DNA of 64,000 nucleotides from Nemophila menziesii (taxonomy: Eukaryota > Streptophyta > Magnoliopsida > Boraginales > Hydrophyllaceae): positions 32,170,731 to 32,234,730 of the forward strand of contig JARWIR010000010.1 in NCBI GenBank assembly GCA_029959085.1. The letters run 5' to 3'. A model generated the notes under the pieces. That model saw only the letters and a list, made by a program, of their open reading frames with translations, had not been told where the DNA came from and did not search any database. Positions 31,240-44,371 of the stretch are shown piece by piece (position 1 is the stretch's first letter; every line of letters begins with the position of its first letter). The translations under genes were made by a program, and so were the position numbers.

Positions 31240-31559
31240 CGACAAGTTGACCTTTTATGATGCCTTATATACACAATTACACAAAAAAATAGGATTGTAA
31301 TTCTCGTGGAATCTGTTATAAAATCAACGGTGCTAAATCGAGATAAAAAATATAATCTCGTATTATTATTTTGTGGAATTTGGATTAGTTACAATACTAT
31401 ACGAATATCGAACTACATACAGAAAACCTTAAATATATGTGCATTTACTAGTTTAAGCTTCCGCGAGACACAAGTTGTTGCACAACTGTCTGTATCAGCT
31501 GCATGTTTCATCATAAGCTGTTGCAAGTCGTTTCTTACACATTAGGACTTTATCGAAGA

Positions 31560-32180
31560 ATATCCCCAATAATAAAATAATTCATAACACTACCCTTTGA
31601 TTTTCACAGAAGGAAATTCCTTATTAAAACTTTGCCAAGAAAACCTATTGGGACAAAACTTGATGAAGGGAAAAAGAGTACAAAATCTTATTCCATATCT
31701 AACTAACCTAGACCAAGGTGGCCACCGCAGATTTTTTGCCAACACTTGAGACAAGGGACACTACCAAGTATTTTCCACTTCAAAAACAGATCACGACCAT
31801 GCACCAAAGATGCAAGCAATTGAAAAAAGAAATATATAGGCTAAGTGCTCTAGGAAAATTTATACACCCTAACATAGGTTGAAGATCTTCCATAGATAAA
31901 GTGGAAGCTCAAGGGAGAAAACAACGCCCGCCCAGACAATTCATTCAAGGAGCATCTAGGGAGCATCCCCCCGAGGGACAATCAACTGTTGTTAACCAGC
32001 TAAATCATATCCTAATACTCAGCCTGAGGGTACGAATCAAGAAAGTAGCCCTACAGGAGGGCCACAAAGTGGGTAATAAAGAAAAAAATGAAGGAACCCT
32101 GTCTGAAACATCAAAAGACCGATCCTGGTTGAATATCCCAGGAATAGAGAAAATATCCACTTCACAAACCAAGATGCAAG
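31560..32180 (+). pseudogene. Tat-like Ty3/Gypsy gag C-terminal relic (copy 1)
   Basis: Broken frames align with 43800-44350, where more of the element is visible: CQENLLGQNL-type text, then a KYFPLQKQITTMHQRCKQLKKEI segment decayed from the Tat zinc-knuckle pattern (CxFHxDHGHxTxxCxxLKxxIE), then GKFIHPNIG. The 3' part (31901-32311) stays open for 136 codons by chance across into the LTR. Cut at 32180 by an antisense Athila-like LTR. Confidence 0.5.
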
Positions 32181-33894
32181 TGGTGGGTCCTGGTGTGTTT
32201 AAAATAAGGGAACCACAATACCGCAAGTGCACGGTTGTCCAAGTAATATTCGATAAATCAGGTTTCGTTCTCAGGGACGTATTAGGCACAACTCAGATAT
32301 TAATCAGTTAGTAGTAGTAATTGCTTAACGAAAAAAATAATTTTTTTTGTTTTTAAATAAAATAAAGCAATTAAAAGAGAATTAAACTTCAGAAGAGACA
32401 GAGTACTTGATCCTCGCAAGGGTTTCACCCAACTTATCTAATTAATGTTTCCGTTTAAGGGCTAAACTAGTATTATTGTGCTAGTCAGGAATCTAATATC
32501 TCCTAACCCCCGTCAGGGTAGACTTAGGAGCTATCCTACGGTATTACAAACCCCGTCAGGGTGATTATAAGCTACTTTCAGATGAATAATAATTTACCTC
32601 ATTGGCTGAATGGTTAGTTAAGCCCGTCAGGGTCAATAACGGATACTACGCGTCTATTATCTAAGTCTGTAATTAAACCCCCTGTCAAGGTGATCATTTC
32701 TCCACCAAAGTGAATAACTTAATTACTATGAGCTAAGTTTGATTCATGACTTCAAAATTAGTTATTAAAACAAAATAATAGTCAACACAAAATACCTAGT
32801 CTAAATTAAACCATTAAATCCCAAATTCAGAAAACATAAATGAAATAGAATTGGGTTCAACCCATATATCGATTCTTAAGTACTAAAGAAATTAGTTCAT
32901 AACGGAATTAAAGACTGAAATAAAATAAAAGGAATACATAATTCTCAATACATAAAAGAAATAGGATAACCTAATGGTTGGGTTGGCTGTTGTTGGAAGA
33001 ACATAATTCCTCCAGCGCTAGCTTCTCCTCCGCCTTCTTGCTCTGACTTGAAAACCTTAAGCCTCTTGTGTAATTCTCTGAAGTGTATGAAAAGAGGAGG
33101 CTAAGGGGTGTATTTATAGGTGTTAGGAAGCCCTAATTCGTTTTTACTTGGAGTGGAAGACAAGTCAAGAACTCTTTAATTTGCAGCCCTAAAATCTAGG
33201 AAAGGTAAGATTCCGCTGCTGATTTGTTTTGGTCATATCTCCTTCAATACTTATCCGCTTGACGCGTTCCAATAGTCGAAACCACTTGTCTCGGAAAGCT
33301 CTATCCATTGGTCCAGACCATTCTCCCAAATTCCTAGCCAGTCTTAAGTTATGAGCTCGTCTTTGAACGTGACTGGAATTTCAGATTTATTTGACACCTT
33401 TATCTTTCCCTTCTTTGCATATATCCTTCCTTAATATTCTTATTTCCATTTATATCTCTTTCCTTGACTTCTCAGACTTGACTTGGTCTCTAATTAATTA
33501 CCATATATCTTTTAAAGCTTCACAATAAATAAATAATTAAACCGCATATGCTTTTAAAATTAATAAATCAGTAAATCAAGACTAGAAATAAGAAAGTGCA
33601 CTCTAAAATTAGAAACTCGAATAAAATACTTCCTAAAACACTAAAAATACTCTACGACTTTAATTCTCACTTCTCCTCCTTATATTGGTTTTTCATGAAA
33701 TTCAAGAACCTACTAACTTTGCACTAAAAATAATCAAATTAACGCACAAAAACTCTAAAAATGTAAATAGTTTAATTACAATGGAGAGAGTGTAATATGA
33801 CAAATTAAGCATAAAAGTCTATCAAATAAGTCAAATATTCACCTAAAAGGATGTCTCCAAAGAGATAATAATTAGAAAAAATAGGGAGACATCA
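32181..33894 (-). repeat. Athila-like 3' LTR, antisense (copy 1)
   Basis: Plus-strand ends TGGTGGGTCC and GGGAGACATCA are the reverse complement of the family LTR termini. Internal CCCGTCAGGG motifs lie at 32511, 32553 and 32622 with a decayed fourth at 32681. It matches 61833-63539 almost base for base and the LTR of element A at a lower level. Confidence 0.85.
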
Positions 33895-34823
33895 AGACCG
33901 CAAACTCAAACCTTTGTCGTCCCGACAAAGTAAAATAAAAACAAAGGCCTTTTAGGGTGAACGCAGAAGGTAGAATCTAGTAAATATTCCAAAAACACAA
34001 CTTAAAACAAATCTCATATAGTATCATCTAAGAATTAATATACACATACACATATCATGCAAAATCAAACACAAAATAATATCAATCCAAAGTTAATTTC
34101 ACAATGCTAGAAGGTTACGCTTATTACTTATCTCAACATGGTGGCTATAGGGTGTTTCTCGATATTTACTTGCTTTGAACGCTCCACTTAGCATACTCCC
34201 TATTAACTCACTGTGTATCTAGGAATCACGAGGTCTTTACAGTTTTAATATAGGCTTAGGGACGGTGTGGTATTTATATTTGGTAAATTTGAAGTGAGCT
34301 TTTGGCTCTCTTCTCACTTACCATCAACAAACTGTCCAAGCGCTTGAGTTTACACTCGAATATGTTCTCACTCAACCCATTTGACGCGCTAATTTAGCGT
34401 CCCCAGATTAACCTAATAAGCACTAAAGATGATTCACCTAAAAATTTCCTCTTTGCCGGTCCAAATATATATTCTTTTCATTTGAACTTTCTCTTTTCTT
34501 TTCTTTTCTTTTGTATAGCTATGACTCTCTTTTTGATGTTGAGATATCATGCTATTTTTTCATTCAATTTTTTTTTCTTTTCATAACTTTTCATATCTTT
34601 TTTATTCATTTACTCTTACCCCGGCAAAGGGTTACAATATAATAAACCTGTGAATCATCATCAAAATATAAACAAAGCATAATTGATAAGCTAAAAAAAA
34701 TCCCCACCCAATGTAACTTTCCATAATAGTGGACCCACCACCTCAAACTCAAGCTCAAGACAGGAAGTCTAAGGATCGTGATTCAAGTGCGGGTCATATG
34801 GTAATGCCTAACAAACTAAGGGG

Positions 34824-35052
34824 ATGTTTGTTTGCACTTAACGAGATCTTAATCTGGTTCATTAAGACACTGGATTAATAAGACTGTTTGTTTTTACTGT
34901 ACAAATCAGATCTAAATGGCTCTTAACGGGTCTGTTTCATTAAGATTTCAAACTAAGTCTGAATCATTCAGACACTGCCTCTTAACAGAATAAGTCCTAT
35001 TCAACTGTTCATTCAACATTCAACACTTAATACTTAAAAAAACAAACTCAAC
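34824..35052. mobile_element. hAT-like MITE, 229 bp
   Basis: The flanking DNA continues without it in the related sequence of element A (about 4960-5010, reverse complement), so this is a clean insertion. Ends ATGTTTGTTT and AAACAAACTCAAC are inverted. Flanking 8-mers CTAAGGGG (34816-34823) and CTAAATGG (35053-35060) look like a partly decayed 8-bp target duplication. Confidence 0.68.
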
Positions 35053-35763
35053 CTAAATGGATATTGGCTTATAATGTGGCGACAAAAGAAAGGCTTAAAG
35101 GCTAAAAATTTGGCTAAGAAGGATATAATTAATTCAGGGATAGAAGGCCAAAAAAGATTCAAAGGGCTAACCAATAACTGCCTCTATCATCTTACTATTT
35201 ACATAGCTTGCCTCTAGTTCATACCTAAGTAGGTTCTCTATTCATTCAGATCTCACGTTCTACAAACTACTCATTATCCTTAAGCACAAGTTTACTTCTT
35301 TTGCATTGTTCATCAATTCTTCCTATCAATTACCTCATATTTACATGCAATCAAAGTGCATTTTACACTAACTCCTAAAGTCAACTATTTTCTATCATAA
35401 ATTCATAATAAGCATGCTTGATGGGGGCATTTAAAATACTATACAGTCAACGCAACCATAAGATTAATTTTTATTGAAAGCATGTAAAACACAAAAAATT
35501 GGAATGAGGCAACGAACCCCACCCCAAACTCAAAAGTGAGTCGTGTCCCCACGACTCGAAAAAGACTCAAAAAACAATAAAATTAAACTAAATTACCTAC
35601 CTAGTGTCTACCATCAATTAATAAGAGGAATTAGAATGGGTACCTGGACATAAAGATCCATCATGTCCTCCTCCTCCTCCTCCTCCTCCTCCGAAGAATA
35701 ATTATCAATGTCAAAGATCTTAGTTACCTCACCCAATTGTGAATTAATCCGTGCAATGTCCTC

Positions 35764-36088
35764 CTAAAGTGCCTTGTTTTCTTTTCTCATGTGATTAACT
35801 TCATGTTGCAATTTGATTGCCATGGGGTGTGCAAGAATTATTCTGATACGTAGAGGGAGAAGAAGAACCTTGATCTTGAATTTCTTCTTTTCTTTAGGCT
35901 TTGATGGTACCTTCATCCTAGCTGTTAATTTCTTGTGTAGTGGTTGTGTTGGTGCTCTACCTTTTGTGTCTTTCAATAGGCTCATCAAGATCGATCGCCT
36001 TTTCAATTGTGGATCCAGGCAAATCTTTGTTCTTCCCTAGGATTGAACACTTCCTCTTATAATCCATAGCATCTGTTCTGTTTGTCAT
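35764..36088 (-). pseudogene. Extra ORF relic of the Athila-like element
   Basis: Minus-strand ATG at 36088 opens MTNRTDAMDYKRKCSILGKN and stops after IERHKR; the next frame (KGRAPTQPLHKKL, KPKEKKKFKIK) continues to 35764, implying one frameshift. It is basic, with no domain I recognise. It occupies the place of the extra ORF that Athila elements carry near the 3' end. Confidence 0.4.
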
Positions 36089-36480
36089 GTTTGATTTGAC
36101 CCAAAACTCAAGTTACACCAAGGATAGAATAAAGTTAAGAAAGATTTGTGTGGCTTGAGTTTCTTGCTCGGATTTGATGAAAGAAGAAGGTTTCTTGATG
36201 ATTCTTTGAAAAATTCTTGATAGCTTGATGATCTTGATGGTGTTTTATGGTGTGGTGTGATTAATTTGATGAAGAAGATGTGTTTATGGACGAAGGGGGA
36301 GAGGATTATTGATGTTATGGTGTTTGTTGTGGAGGTTTAATCAAGTTTCAAGGTCTATTTATAAGGTTAGGAGCTGAAAAATTTGTATTGGAGAGACTAG
36401 GGTTTGCTCTTGATAAGGTAAAAACTGTATAAGGTATTAAACTCTTCAAACTGCCATCGGACCGGCATACCGACATATCT

Positions 36481-38402
36481 CTTAATATCATAACTTCATG
36501 GTTAATACGAATTGAAGAGACATATTTGTAATCCTAAGTGCACTACGTAAAAAATGTATGTATTTATAGAGGATAGAACCCTATCCTTAAGGTGAGGATG
36601 TTATCGTTGATCCTTCCAACCCTGTCTACTGAGATAATTTTTTAATCGGCTTTGTTGGTTAACATACTTTCTCATTTATTTTGTAGCATATATGTTTACT
36701 AAGTTCCTATATTTTTATATTTTTCAATAGATCATATACATTTTTGGGTTGTACATTATCATGACTCAATCAGAATTCCAACCATCGATATCAAAGTTAT
36801 TTCTAAAGACATAGGAATCCTGGAATTTAAGGTTTCCAAATTTAACTATTTTCATGCTAGTGGCGTTAGATTTATTTGTTATGAATTCCATGATATATTA
36901 TGTATTTAAATTTATGTTTAGCTTATTTACTTTGGTATATTTACTTTCCTAGAAAATTTTGTTTTCAGAAATTATGCGATTTTATGATGATTATATAATT
37001 CCTTCAAGTTTAAACCTTCGAGAAATTGTTATGTTTTTTTGGACATTGAGAAACTGTTATCTTATTTAGGAAAATATGGGGTGATTTAAGAGTTAATGTT
37101 TCACGTTACAGAATAAAATGACATAATTTATCTCATATTCGATGTTATTTAATCAAAATTGGCTTGTAAATTAAATTTTAGTACATTTATTATGCTATTT
37201 CATAAAGTTTATCTCCTTAAAACAAGAAGTAAATGTATTATATCCGTACTTATCTTTATAAGGATATATTATTTAATTTTAATATATAGGTTGAATATTG
37301 AAGACCTACAAATTATAAAATTCTAAATAAATCAACTCTTCTTGAAATATTATTATATAACATCTAACGTTTTTTTGATTAATTTTTTTAGCTTAGATAA
37401 ATGACTGGATTTAGGATGACTAGTTTATAATGATATGAGTTAGGTAAATTAGCTATAATAATGGGAATCTTAAAAGATGTAGGTGAAGGAAATTCACTTT
37501 GATAATATTAATATATCATATTCAATTACGTTTGGAGATGATAATGACACAAGCCAATATAAAAAAGGTTGTAAATAAGTTTCAAAAATCATGAATTGGG
37601 TTAATATTACCTATTTATAAAAGATACCTATTTTCCCAACAAGAAACTACTTACCAATATGTTAGTCTTTAAAGGATTTAATTAGAAGATGAAAAATAAA
37701 TAATGCTTGATGTTTTTAACAGCATATATAAAAGGAATAATATTCGTATATATATTCTTTTAGGAATTCTATATATGATCTCATTCCTCTTAGATATCAT
37801 ATTGTTGGTTATACTTCTAGGTATACTATTTTTATTATGTTAAGATATTTTTTTAGATTCACTATATAAATATTATTATTATAATATCCGTTTATAAAAG
37901 GTAATTTTATTTCATACATTATGTTAGTGTGATTATAATGCATTGATATAATATATAATTTACTGTTACGGTAGTTTACATTTGTATAATATTTATATTA
38001 GGTATAATTAAAATTGTGAATACGAACAATAAAACCTACATAATTTATTACAAAATTCTAATTTTCTTCCTTAATTTTATAAAAATACCTATTACATAAA
38101 TCTTGTGAAAATCATAGCCCATTACATATTCTATCAAAAAAAAAAAATTCACAAACACAAAAACCATAAAAAACGTAATACATAATACTTTCAAAATTAT
38201 AAGAATTAATTAACATACATTAAATAATTCAAAAAAAAAATATAACAATAATAATAACATTTATTCATTATTCATTATCCATCAAACTAAAAATATGAAA
38301 AATTGTCAATTATCCAGCAAAATGTAAAAAAAAAAAACAACCAAACAAAATGCAAAGAACTCTCATCAAACTATAAAATCACTTCAATACATATATCAAA
38401 AT
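36481..38402. other. AT-rich intergenic stretch, no gene seen
   Basis: Very AT-rich with many stops in all frames. A CACTACGTAAAAAATG string at about 36541 recalls a CACTA end but I found no partner. Nothing else supported. Confidence 0.5.
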
Positions 38403-40850
38403 TCAAATATCAAAATACTTCAACACATCCAAATCAACTTGTCCAAATTCATCTCCTGAAATACACACAAATTTTAAAAACGTTTGTAAGAAAAATATTG
38501 TCCTTGTCCAACTTACTAACCAATAATAGATTATAATAGATGTTTGGTGAAAGTAACAAAATAAAATAAAGTGTTTACATTTTAATTTATTCAAGACATG
38601 CAACTTTGTGAAATAGAGCCATGTGAAATGTAATGGTAACTAAGGATATAATTATATAATATTAAATCTAAACCACAATTATCCATATTTTATTTTTGGC
38701 AATCAAATTACCTGAGTTATTTATGTTTGACGGATCGCTTGTCAACACATTTCCAACGCAACCGCTACCGACCCTTGTTTCATGCAAGTTAGGTCCAATT
38801 TGGCCCATGAGTGGTGCTACAGGTTGGAGAGATACATTTGTGTATGTAGAATTCATAAGCAAAACACGATCAATCTATATATATACATAGTGAAACCAAA
38901 GTAAATATGAATATTCAAATATAATTCTTTTACTGTAATATTCTAAGTAGTACCTCTTGTTTCAATTTAGCATTTTCAATCCTAAATCGATCTACGCTCG
39001 ACTTCACATCTCCTTCACAAGTGTGTCCTAAACAATTAAGACACATTGCATTGCATAGAGTTGCACGCATTTTGTTATTCTGTTCGCGCATTTGAGCGTT
39101 CACAACCCTCAGTTGGGCACTCTGAAATCTTCTATGTTTTGTCTGTCATTTATACAAAAAATAGAATTGATAATATCATACAATGTTTTATATTAGTCCA
39201 AACTCATGAATTATTGGTAACAAAACACAAATATAGGATCACATATATACGTGTGAACCAACCAATAGATGCCCAACAAACATGCATTATATACTAAAAA
39301 TAAAATAAAAGTTTGAATATAAAATATAAAAGATTTACCTACATCTTAAAAGGAACCCTACATTCTCAGAAAGCCACCAATATATGTTAATAGTTACGAA
39401 ATCACTAGGTTGTATTTTCTTTTTAAATGAACCCCTTTATCCATAAAAATACATATAATATAAAACATTATACGAAAAATATGTATGCCTTTGTGTAGTT
39501 GGATTATAATTCTATCTCATTCATAATTCTTGGGATAAAAAGTAATTTGATGTTTGAATTATTAATAAAATTGAAACCCATAAAAATGATTTTTCAATGC
39601 TACACTTATTCCTAAAATTCACATTATCACAATGAAAATACTTAATTCGTAATTAGCTTTAAGCTTATTTCTCTAGATTTTATTCAAATGGAGATCAATA
39701 TTGAATAAATTTTAATCTAATTGATTTAGGAGTAAAATAGACTAATATCATGGGAAATATGAAGTGCTCTACTTAAAAAAGAAAGTAATAAAATCTATTT
39801 TGTTGAAGAAAAAATATGATAAATGAAAAAGTGTAAACCAAATTATCAAAAGTTAGAAATAATCAAATTTTAAGATTCTCTAATTTAATTTAATTCACGT
39901 AATAACAAAATATAAAATTTATATATTACCTTTGTTTGTGAGCGTCGGTTTTGGAACCAATCATGTGTGTTTGCCAGCTTCATTTGTAACTTGTGACTTA
40001 TTTCATTGAGCTTCTCCAAACTAGGGGATGGGCTTTCATTAAAATAACTAACAATTATAAATAAAAAATATTTGGTCAACTAAAATGAGTATGATAAGAT
40101 CAATATTTTTAAAATAATAACTATATATTTTTATTTCATGAAATATTTTTAGTTAGAACGTACACTTCTAATTCATGTATTTGTTGTTTAGTGTAGCGAG
40201 CCTTCTTAAAACGAGGTTGATAATCGTCATCATTGTTGTCACGCATATTTTTGTGAACCAAATCATTACTCCTCGGGACTTCTCCATCATAGTGTTCATC
40301 CTTCTATGCTTGCCACATAATTTATTGTCAATTTAAGTAAATCATGATCATAGAAAAGCAAGTGATTTATTCATGTTATTAAAATATTGTATATAAAGAA
40401 AGAAAATTAATACATTTATGATAACACCCTGTAAACAATGAGAAATAATATATATCTTCTAAAAATAAAATAACAACGATAATGGTATTATATAAAGTTG
40501 TACAAAAGATTTGATATAACATAATTTTTATTAATTTTTCGATTTTTATTTCTAAACAAGGTGAAAAATTGCATCCTAGTGAAAATAATTAATTTTGAAA
40601 TAGAACAAATTTATTCATAAAGTATAAGATAATATGAAAAAGTATATATTCATATAATTTCAAAAGACTTTATTAAAAATGAAAAAAAAAAATCCTCAAA
40701 AATTTATATTTAGATGTAATAAAAGTTTACCTTTTGAAGTATGATACCATTGTTGTATGATGCCGAAAAAACAGTATTTCCTTCATTCTGTTCATTTTCA
40801 GCCCTCGCTATTGTAGTTTTTGCGTTCTGAAGGTTCTCTCGAGCCGACAT
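38403..40850 (-). pseudogene. HD-ZIP IV-type homeodomain/zipper-loop-zipper gene without START domain (6 exons, probable frameshift)
   Basis: Minus-strand exons: 40850-40731, 40304-40164, 40047-39930, 39142-38954, 38874-38712 and 38455-38403. All have GT-AG borders, and phases agree except for one extra base in exon 2 (A-run 40260-40263), which puts a stop before the homeodomain if translation starts in exon 1. Read past it, the product is about 260 residues: acidic N-terminus, homeodomain (ARYTKQQIHELE ... DWFQNRRSQTK, with canonical WFQNRR), then a zipper-loop-zipper with the class-IV CxxC loop (CNAMCLNC) and FRIENAKLKQEID. It ends 17 residues into exon 6 (LDVLKYFDI). HD-ZIP IV proteins are normally 700-800 residues with a START domain, absent here. 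Translation from an exon-2 Met just before the homeodomain would still give an intact factor. Predicted role: nuclear DNA binding or dimer competition. Confidence 0.75.
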
Positions 40851-42100
40851 CTTTTCACCTCCTTAAGATTTATTTAATATACAAACTATTTAGAAGTGTC
40901 ATTTTAATTAATATACTTAATATATATTTCATTAGAAATCTATATAACTATATATGAATTACATTAACACTCAAGTTAACTTAATATCATTTAAATCATA
41001 AAAATAACAAGGTGCTCAAGATTTGATTTCTTTAAGATTAACAAGACCTGCTTGGTCAAACAAAAACTATCCATAAAGTTTAAAGTTATATATTTAGAGT
41101 TTTATACACATTTATTATATAAAAAGTAAGCTAACAAAAACTTATAACATTTTATACTAATGGGTCAAGATCCCATAAATGAATAAAAAAATGTATACCA
41201 AACTTTCTATAGAATTTGTCGTCATTTCAAAAACAATATACCAATTCTTAATATCAAATTAGTTAGAACAATTATTGATTGATTGACAATGTTATGGCGG
41301 AAAATGTCAAAATAATTTTCATTAAATTATTTTAATCGCTGAAATCTAATTGATGAAATTGAAAAGAAACCTATCAATTAGTAAGTAATACATTAAAAGG
41401 AATTTTAATTTCTCTTTCCATTTAAATTTGTTGAGATATTTAAATCACCTAATAACAAATGGTAGAATTTTGGAAAACCAAAACCATTATGTGTTTTTAG
41501 ACAACAAAATTTTTGGGTTATACTTAGGATCATTTTATTGTAGAGACAAATTATTTGAGAATAAATGAGTAATTTTTTAATTTATCGGAGAACCACTTTG
41601 AATATAGAGTATAACTCCAAAAACAATCTAATGGGACCTCCATGTGATGGAGTCTCAACCTTTACAACTTGGGTAAGGTCTCATTGACAAGTAAACGAGT
41701 TACGAACATACCTTTTGAATGAAGACCTTCGAATAATAATAAGAGAATTTTTTTTTAGACTAGTGTGCAATGTAAGAGTTTTAGCTAGAGTATGGATATT
41801 ACTCCAAATAGTTACTCATATTTATATGAGGATAATAGGAAGAAAAGGTATGTTAAAAAATAAGGTAGGTGGTTGTTGGAGGTGTTATTGTATTAATTAG
41901 GTTGGACCATTTATTACAAGTCAACATTGTGATTGTTGGAAAGGTTGTATGGATTGTGGAAGACCATGAATTGGGTTTTGGGGATATTCATTTATTATTA
42001 TTTTATAAAAAAATTATACTTGTATCGTACGACGTAAGAACGGTCTAATTTTTATATGCCTTAACACAATATCAAATTCAATTAGTCTGAGTCATCGATT
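40851..42100. other. Intergenic, no gene seen
   Basis: AT-rich; upstream region of the homeodomain gene. Short open frames (for example 41715-41900) have no recognisable content. Confidence 0.5.
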
Positions 42101-42766
42101 GTCTTACAAATTTTTATTACTCACTATAGACGTCTTTCATTATTTTATCTTTAATCATAATATTCTATGATTCCACGCTCTCTTACCTTATCATATAATC
42201 TCTCTAATAGTCACAAACCCAAACTTTAAAACTTATTTACCCTATAAATTCGAGTCATTAAATATAATATCTAATATCCTTCACCATGCTATGTTGTCGA
42301 ATCCGATTAAGTTGCAGCCTCAACATGTCTAAAATAACAAAAGTCAAAGCCTCGACAATGCTACTAGATGACTTCCACCAATTAACTGGAGCAATATATT
42401 GGTATCGTAATTCAAAAAGAATACAACCTCTCGAGCATTCTCTAGTAGACTATATCAAAAGACCAACACCTATATTTGACTTTTTTTTATCTATAAATAT
42501 CTATTCCATACACATAAAAGAGGATCACATATAATTTCTCCGTTTGTATTACTGTCAGACCTAGTCCCATATATACTTATTTGTCCCAATACTAACTTGA
42601 TTGCCAAAGTTCTGTTGAGAGGCAAACCTCCTTATGGTCTTCAATTTGTTTGATTTTAGGTCACTACTCTCGGTCAAGAATAGATTCAGATCAAATATCT
42701 CCATTACCATCCACTAGAGTTCATTTGTTCCTATTTTTTTACTAGCCAAAATTTTTAAGCTGTATC
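42101..42766 (+). repeat. Probable old Tat-like LTR remnant
   Basis: Called from its place directly before a Tat-type primer site, the CTATAAATAT TATA-like box at about 42491 and the terminal ...GTATCA. The 5' limit is a guess, since no second LTR copy is in the window. Confidence 0.35.
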
Positions 42767-42769
42767 AAT

Positions 42770-42786
42770 TGGTGCTGTCTGTGGGA
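42770..42786 (+). other. Tat-type primer binding site (decayed)
   Basis: TGGTGCTGTCTGTGGGA differs by one base from the TGGCGCCGTCTGTGGGA pattern common in plant Tat-lineage elements apart from a second C/T change. It is followed by gag relic sequence. Confidence 0.5.
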
Positions 42787-44371
42787 AGTAAAGTTCCAAA
42801 CCTATTGAGAAACTATTAATTAAAATTAGGCATGCGATAGATCTACCATGATAAGAGCGATGGTTGAACCACCATGAATTATACCAAATGTCAAAATGGA
42901 ATTGCTCTCAATAGTTGTGGATGGAAACCCGTAAAGAACAAATCCATAATTATCACCCCCATGCCGAGCATCATCCCCTTCAACAGAAAACTGCAAGTAT
43001 CAACCAATAATTTGTTTGTTGTAGATATAATAATTCATCCTAGGGTTGCTTGACATTATTAGTGATTTCTATGACCAGATCTGGAGCATTTACCGCGACA
43101 ACTAATACACTCATAATGTAACCCACCTGTCATCAATATCCAAGACCACCCTGCTCGATGAAGTGAGAGAATATGCACTAAAGCACCTAGAATACCAGAG
43201 AGCTTAGAGTATGAAGATCAGTGTCAAGATAGGCATGACCACCAAGGGCAATATCCAGGAAGAAGAATTCCAAGAGAATAATTATGAGGATTAACGGACA
43301 ACCAAACATCAATAATCAGCTTGACAATACCATTTCTTTGGGAAATACTCGATGCAAATTTGCCTCGAAATTTTTAACCACCAACAATTCTTACATTTGA
43401 TGGCTCGTTATATACCGACACACATATCAATACCTTTCAAATATATATACATAGTGTTAGATGATCCTTAATACATGGCTTTCCCATCAAATTTGTTTGA
43501 TAACTCTCAACTATGGTATTCAATGTTAAAGTCTCACTCCATCAAAACTTTCACCCAAATTGCCATAATATTGTAGGCCGGATTCCCATATATAAATATT
43601 TATCAAATCAATTCCAATCTTACATGATCCTGTCCAACGAAATGGTGAAAGCCTACAATCCTTCATGGATCTCTTCTCCGGAGTCGCTTATAATATATAT
43701 GAAATATTATTTTAGATATAATTACAAATAGTAAATCTTCGTAAAGGTTAAGTAAGTACGAAGTAAATTGAAATAGGTGGCTCAGATGAATGACAAATTT
43801 AGAAGAATAAGCATCAACATTAACGCAGACAAGATCGAACCCAATACGAAATCTCGTGCCAGATAAAAAAAAACCAGAACAAGTTGGCCACCGAAGATAT
43901 TTTCCAACAGTTGAGACATGGGAGACCACAAAGTATTGTCCATTTCTACATAGATCACGACCATGTCACCAATGATTCAAGTAATTGAAAAAAGCAGGCA
44001 AAGCACTCTAGAAAAATTTATATGCCCTAACATAGGAGGAAGATTGTTCATAGATACATTGGAAACTCAACGGAAGGAACAATTCCTTCATAGGCAACCC
44101 CTTTGTGGAGCATTTGGGGGCATCCCCGAGGGACAATCAACAGTTGTCAAACAGCCAAATCATACCCTAATCCTCAACCCGAGAGTACAAATTTATAAAG
44201 AAACACTACATGAGGGCCAAAAAGAGGGAAATGGAGAAACAAAGGAATGAACCATGCCCGACACATCAAAATCCATATCCCAGTAGAATATCCCATGAAC
44301 ATAGACAATATTTGCTTCACCAACCAAGATGCAAGCCTTCTAGTATTTCCCTATTAAACTGCTTGTACTAT
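42787..44371 (+). pseudogene. Tat-like gag relic, interrupted by the young Tat element
   Basis: Decayed frames show Tat Gag landmarks: the TDTHINTFQI-type region, then MAFPSNLFDNSQLWYSMLKSHSIKTF split over frames (about 43470-43560), the decayed zinc knuckle (about 43930-43990) and GKFICPNIGGRLFIDTL. It is related to 31560-32180. It is broken at 44371 by a perfect ACTAT target duplication and continues at 56203. Confidence 0.55.

Larger units (their letters stand above)
33895..36480 (-). mobile_element. Athila-like 3' internal region, antisense, 5' part missing
   Basis: It starts with the polypurine tract (reverse complement GAGTTTGCGGTCT) next to the LTR and continues as the reverse complement of element A 3700-5880, with a MITE inserted at 34824. 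It contains a decayed extra ORF and a CCT-repeat (35670-35692). Similarity fades at about 36480, so gag-pol and the 5' LTR are gone. Confidence 0.75.

Noticed and set aside
31306..31545. 79-residue ORF (repeated at 60959-61183)
   Set aside because: No domain, no homologue recognised; present twice only because of the segmental duplication.
31901..32311. 136-residue ORF (repeated at 61553-61963)
   Set aside because: Runs from Tat-like relic across the boundary into an antisense LTR; not a natural gene.
36541..36600. CACTACGTAAAAAATG as a CACTA transposon end
   Set aside because: No matching inverted end or 3-bp duplication found, and no transposase.
42286..42534. 82-residue ORF before the Tat-type primer site
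   Set aside because: Lies in probable LTR sequence; no domain.
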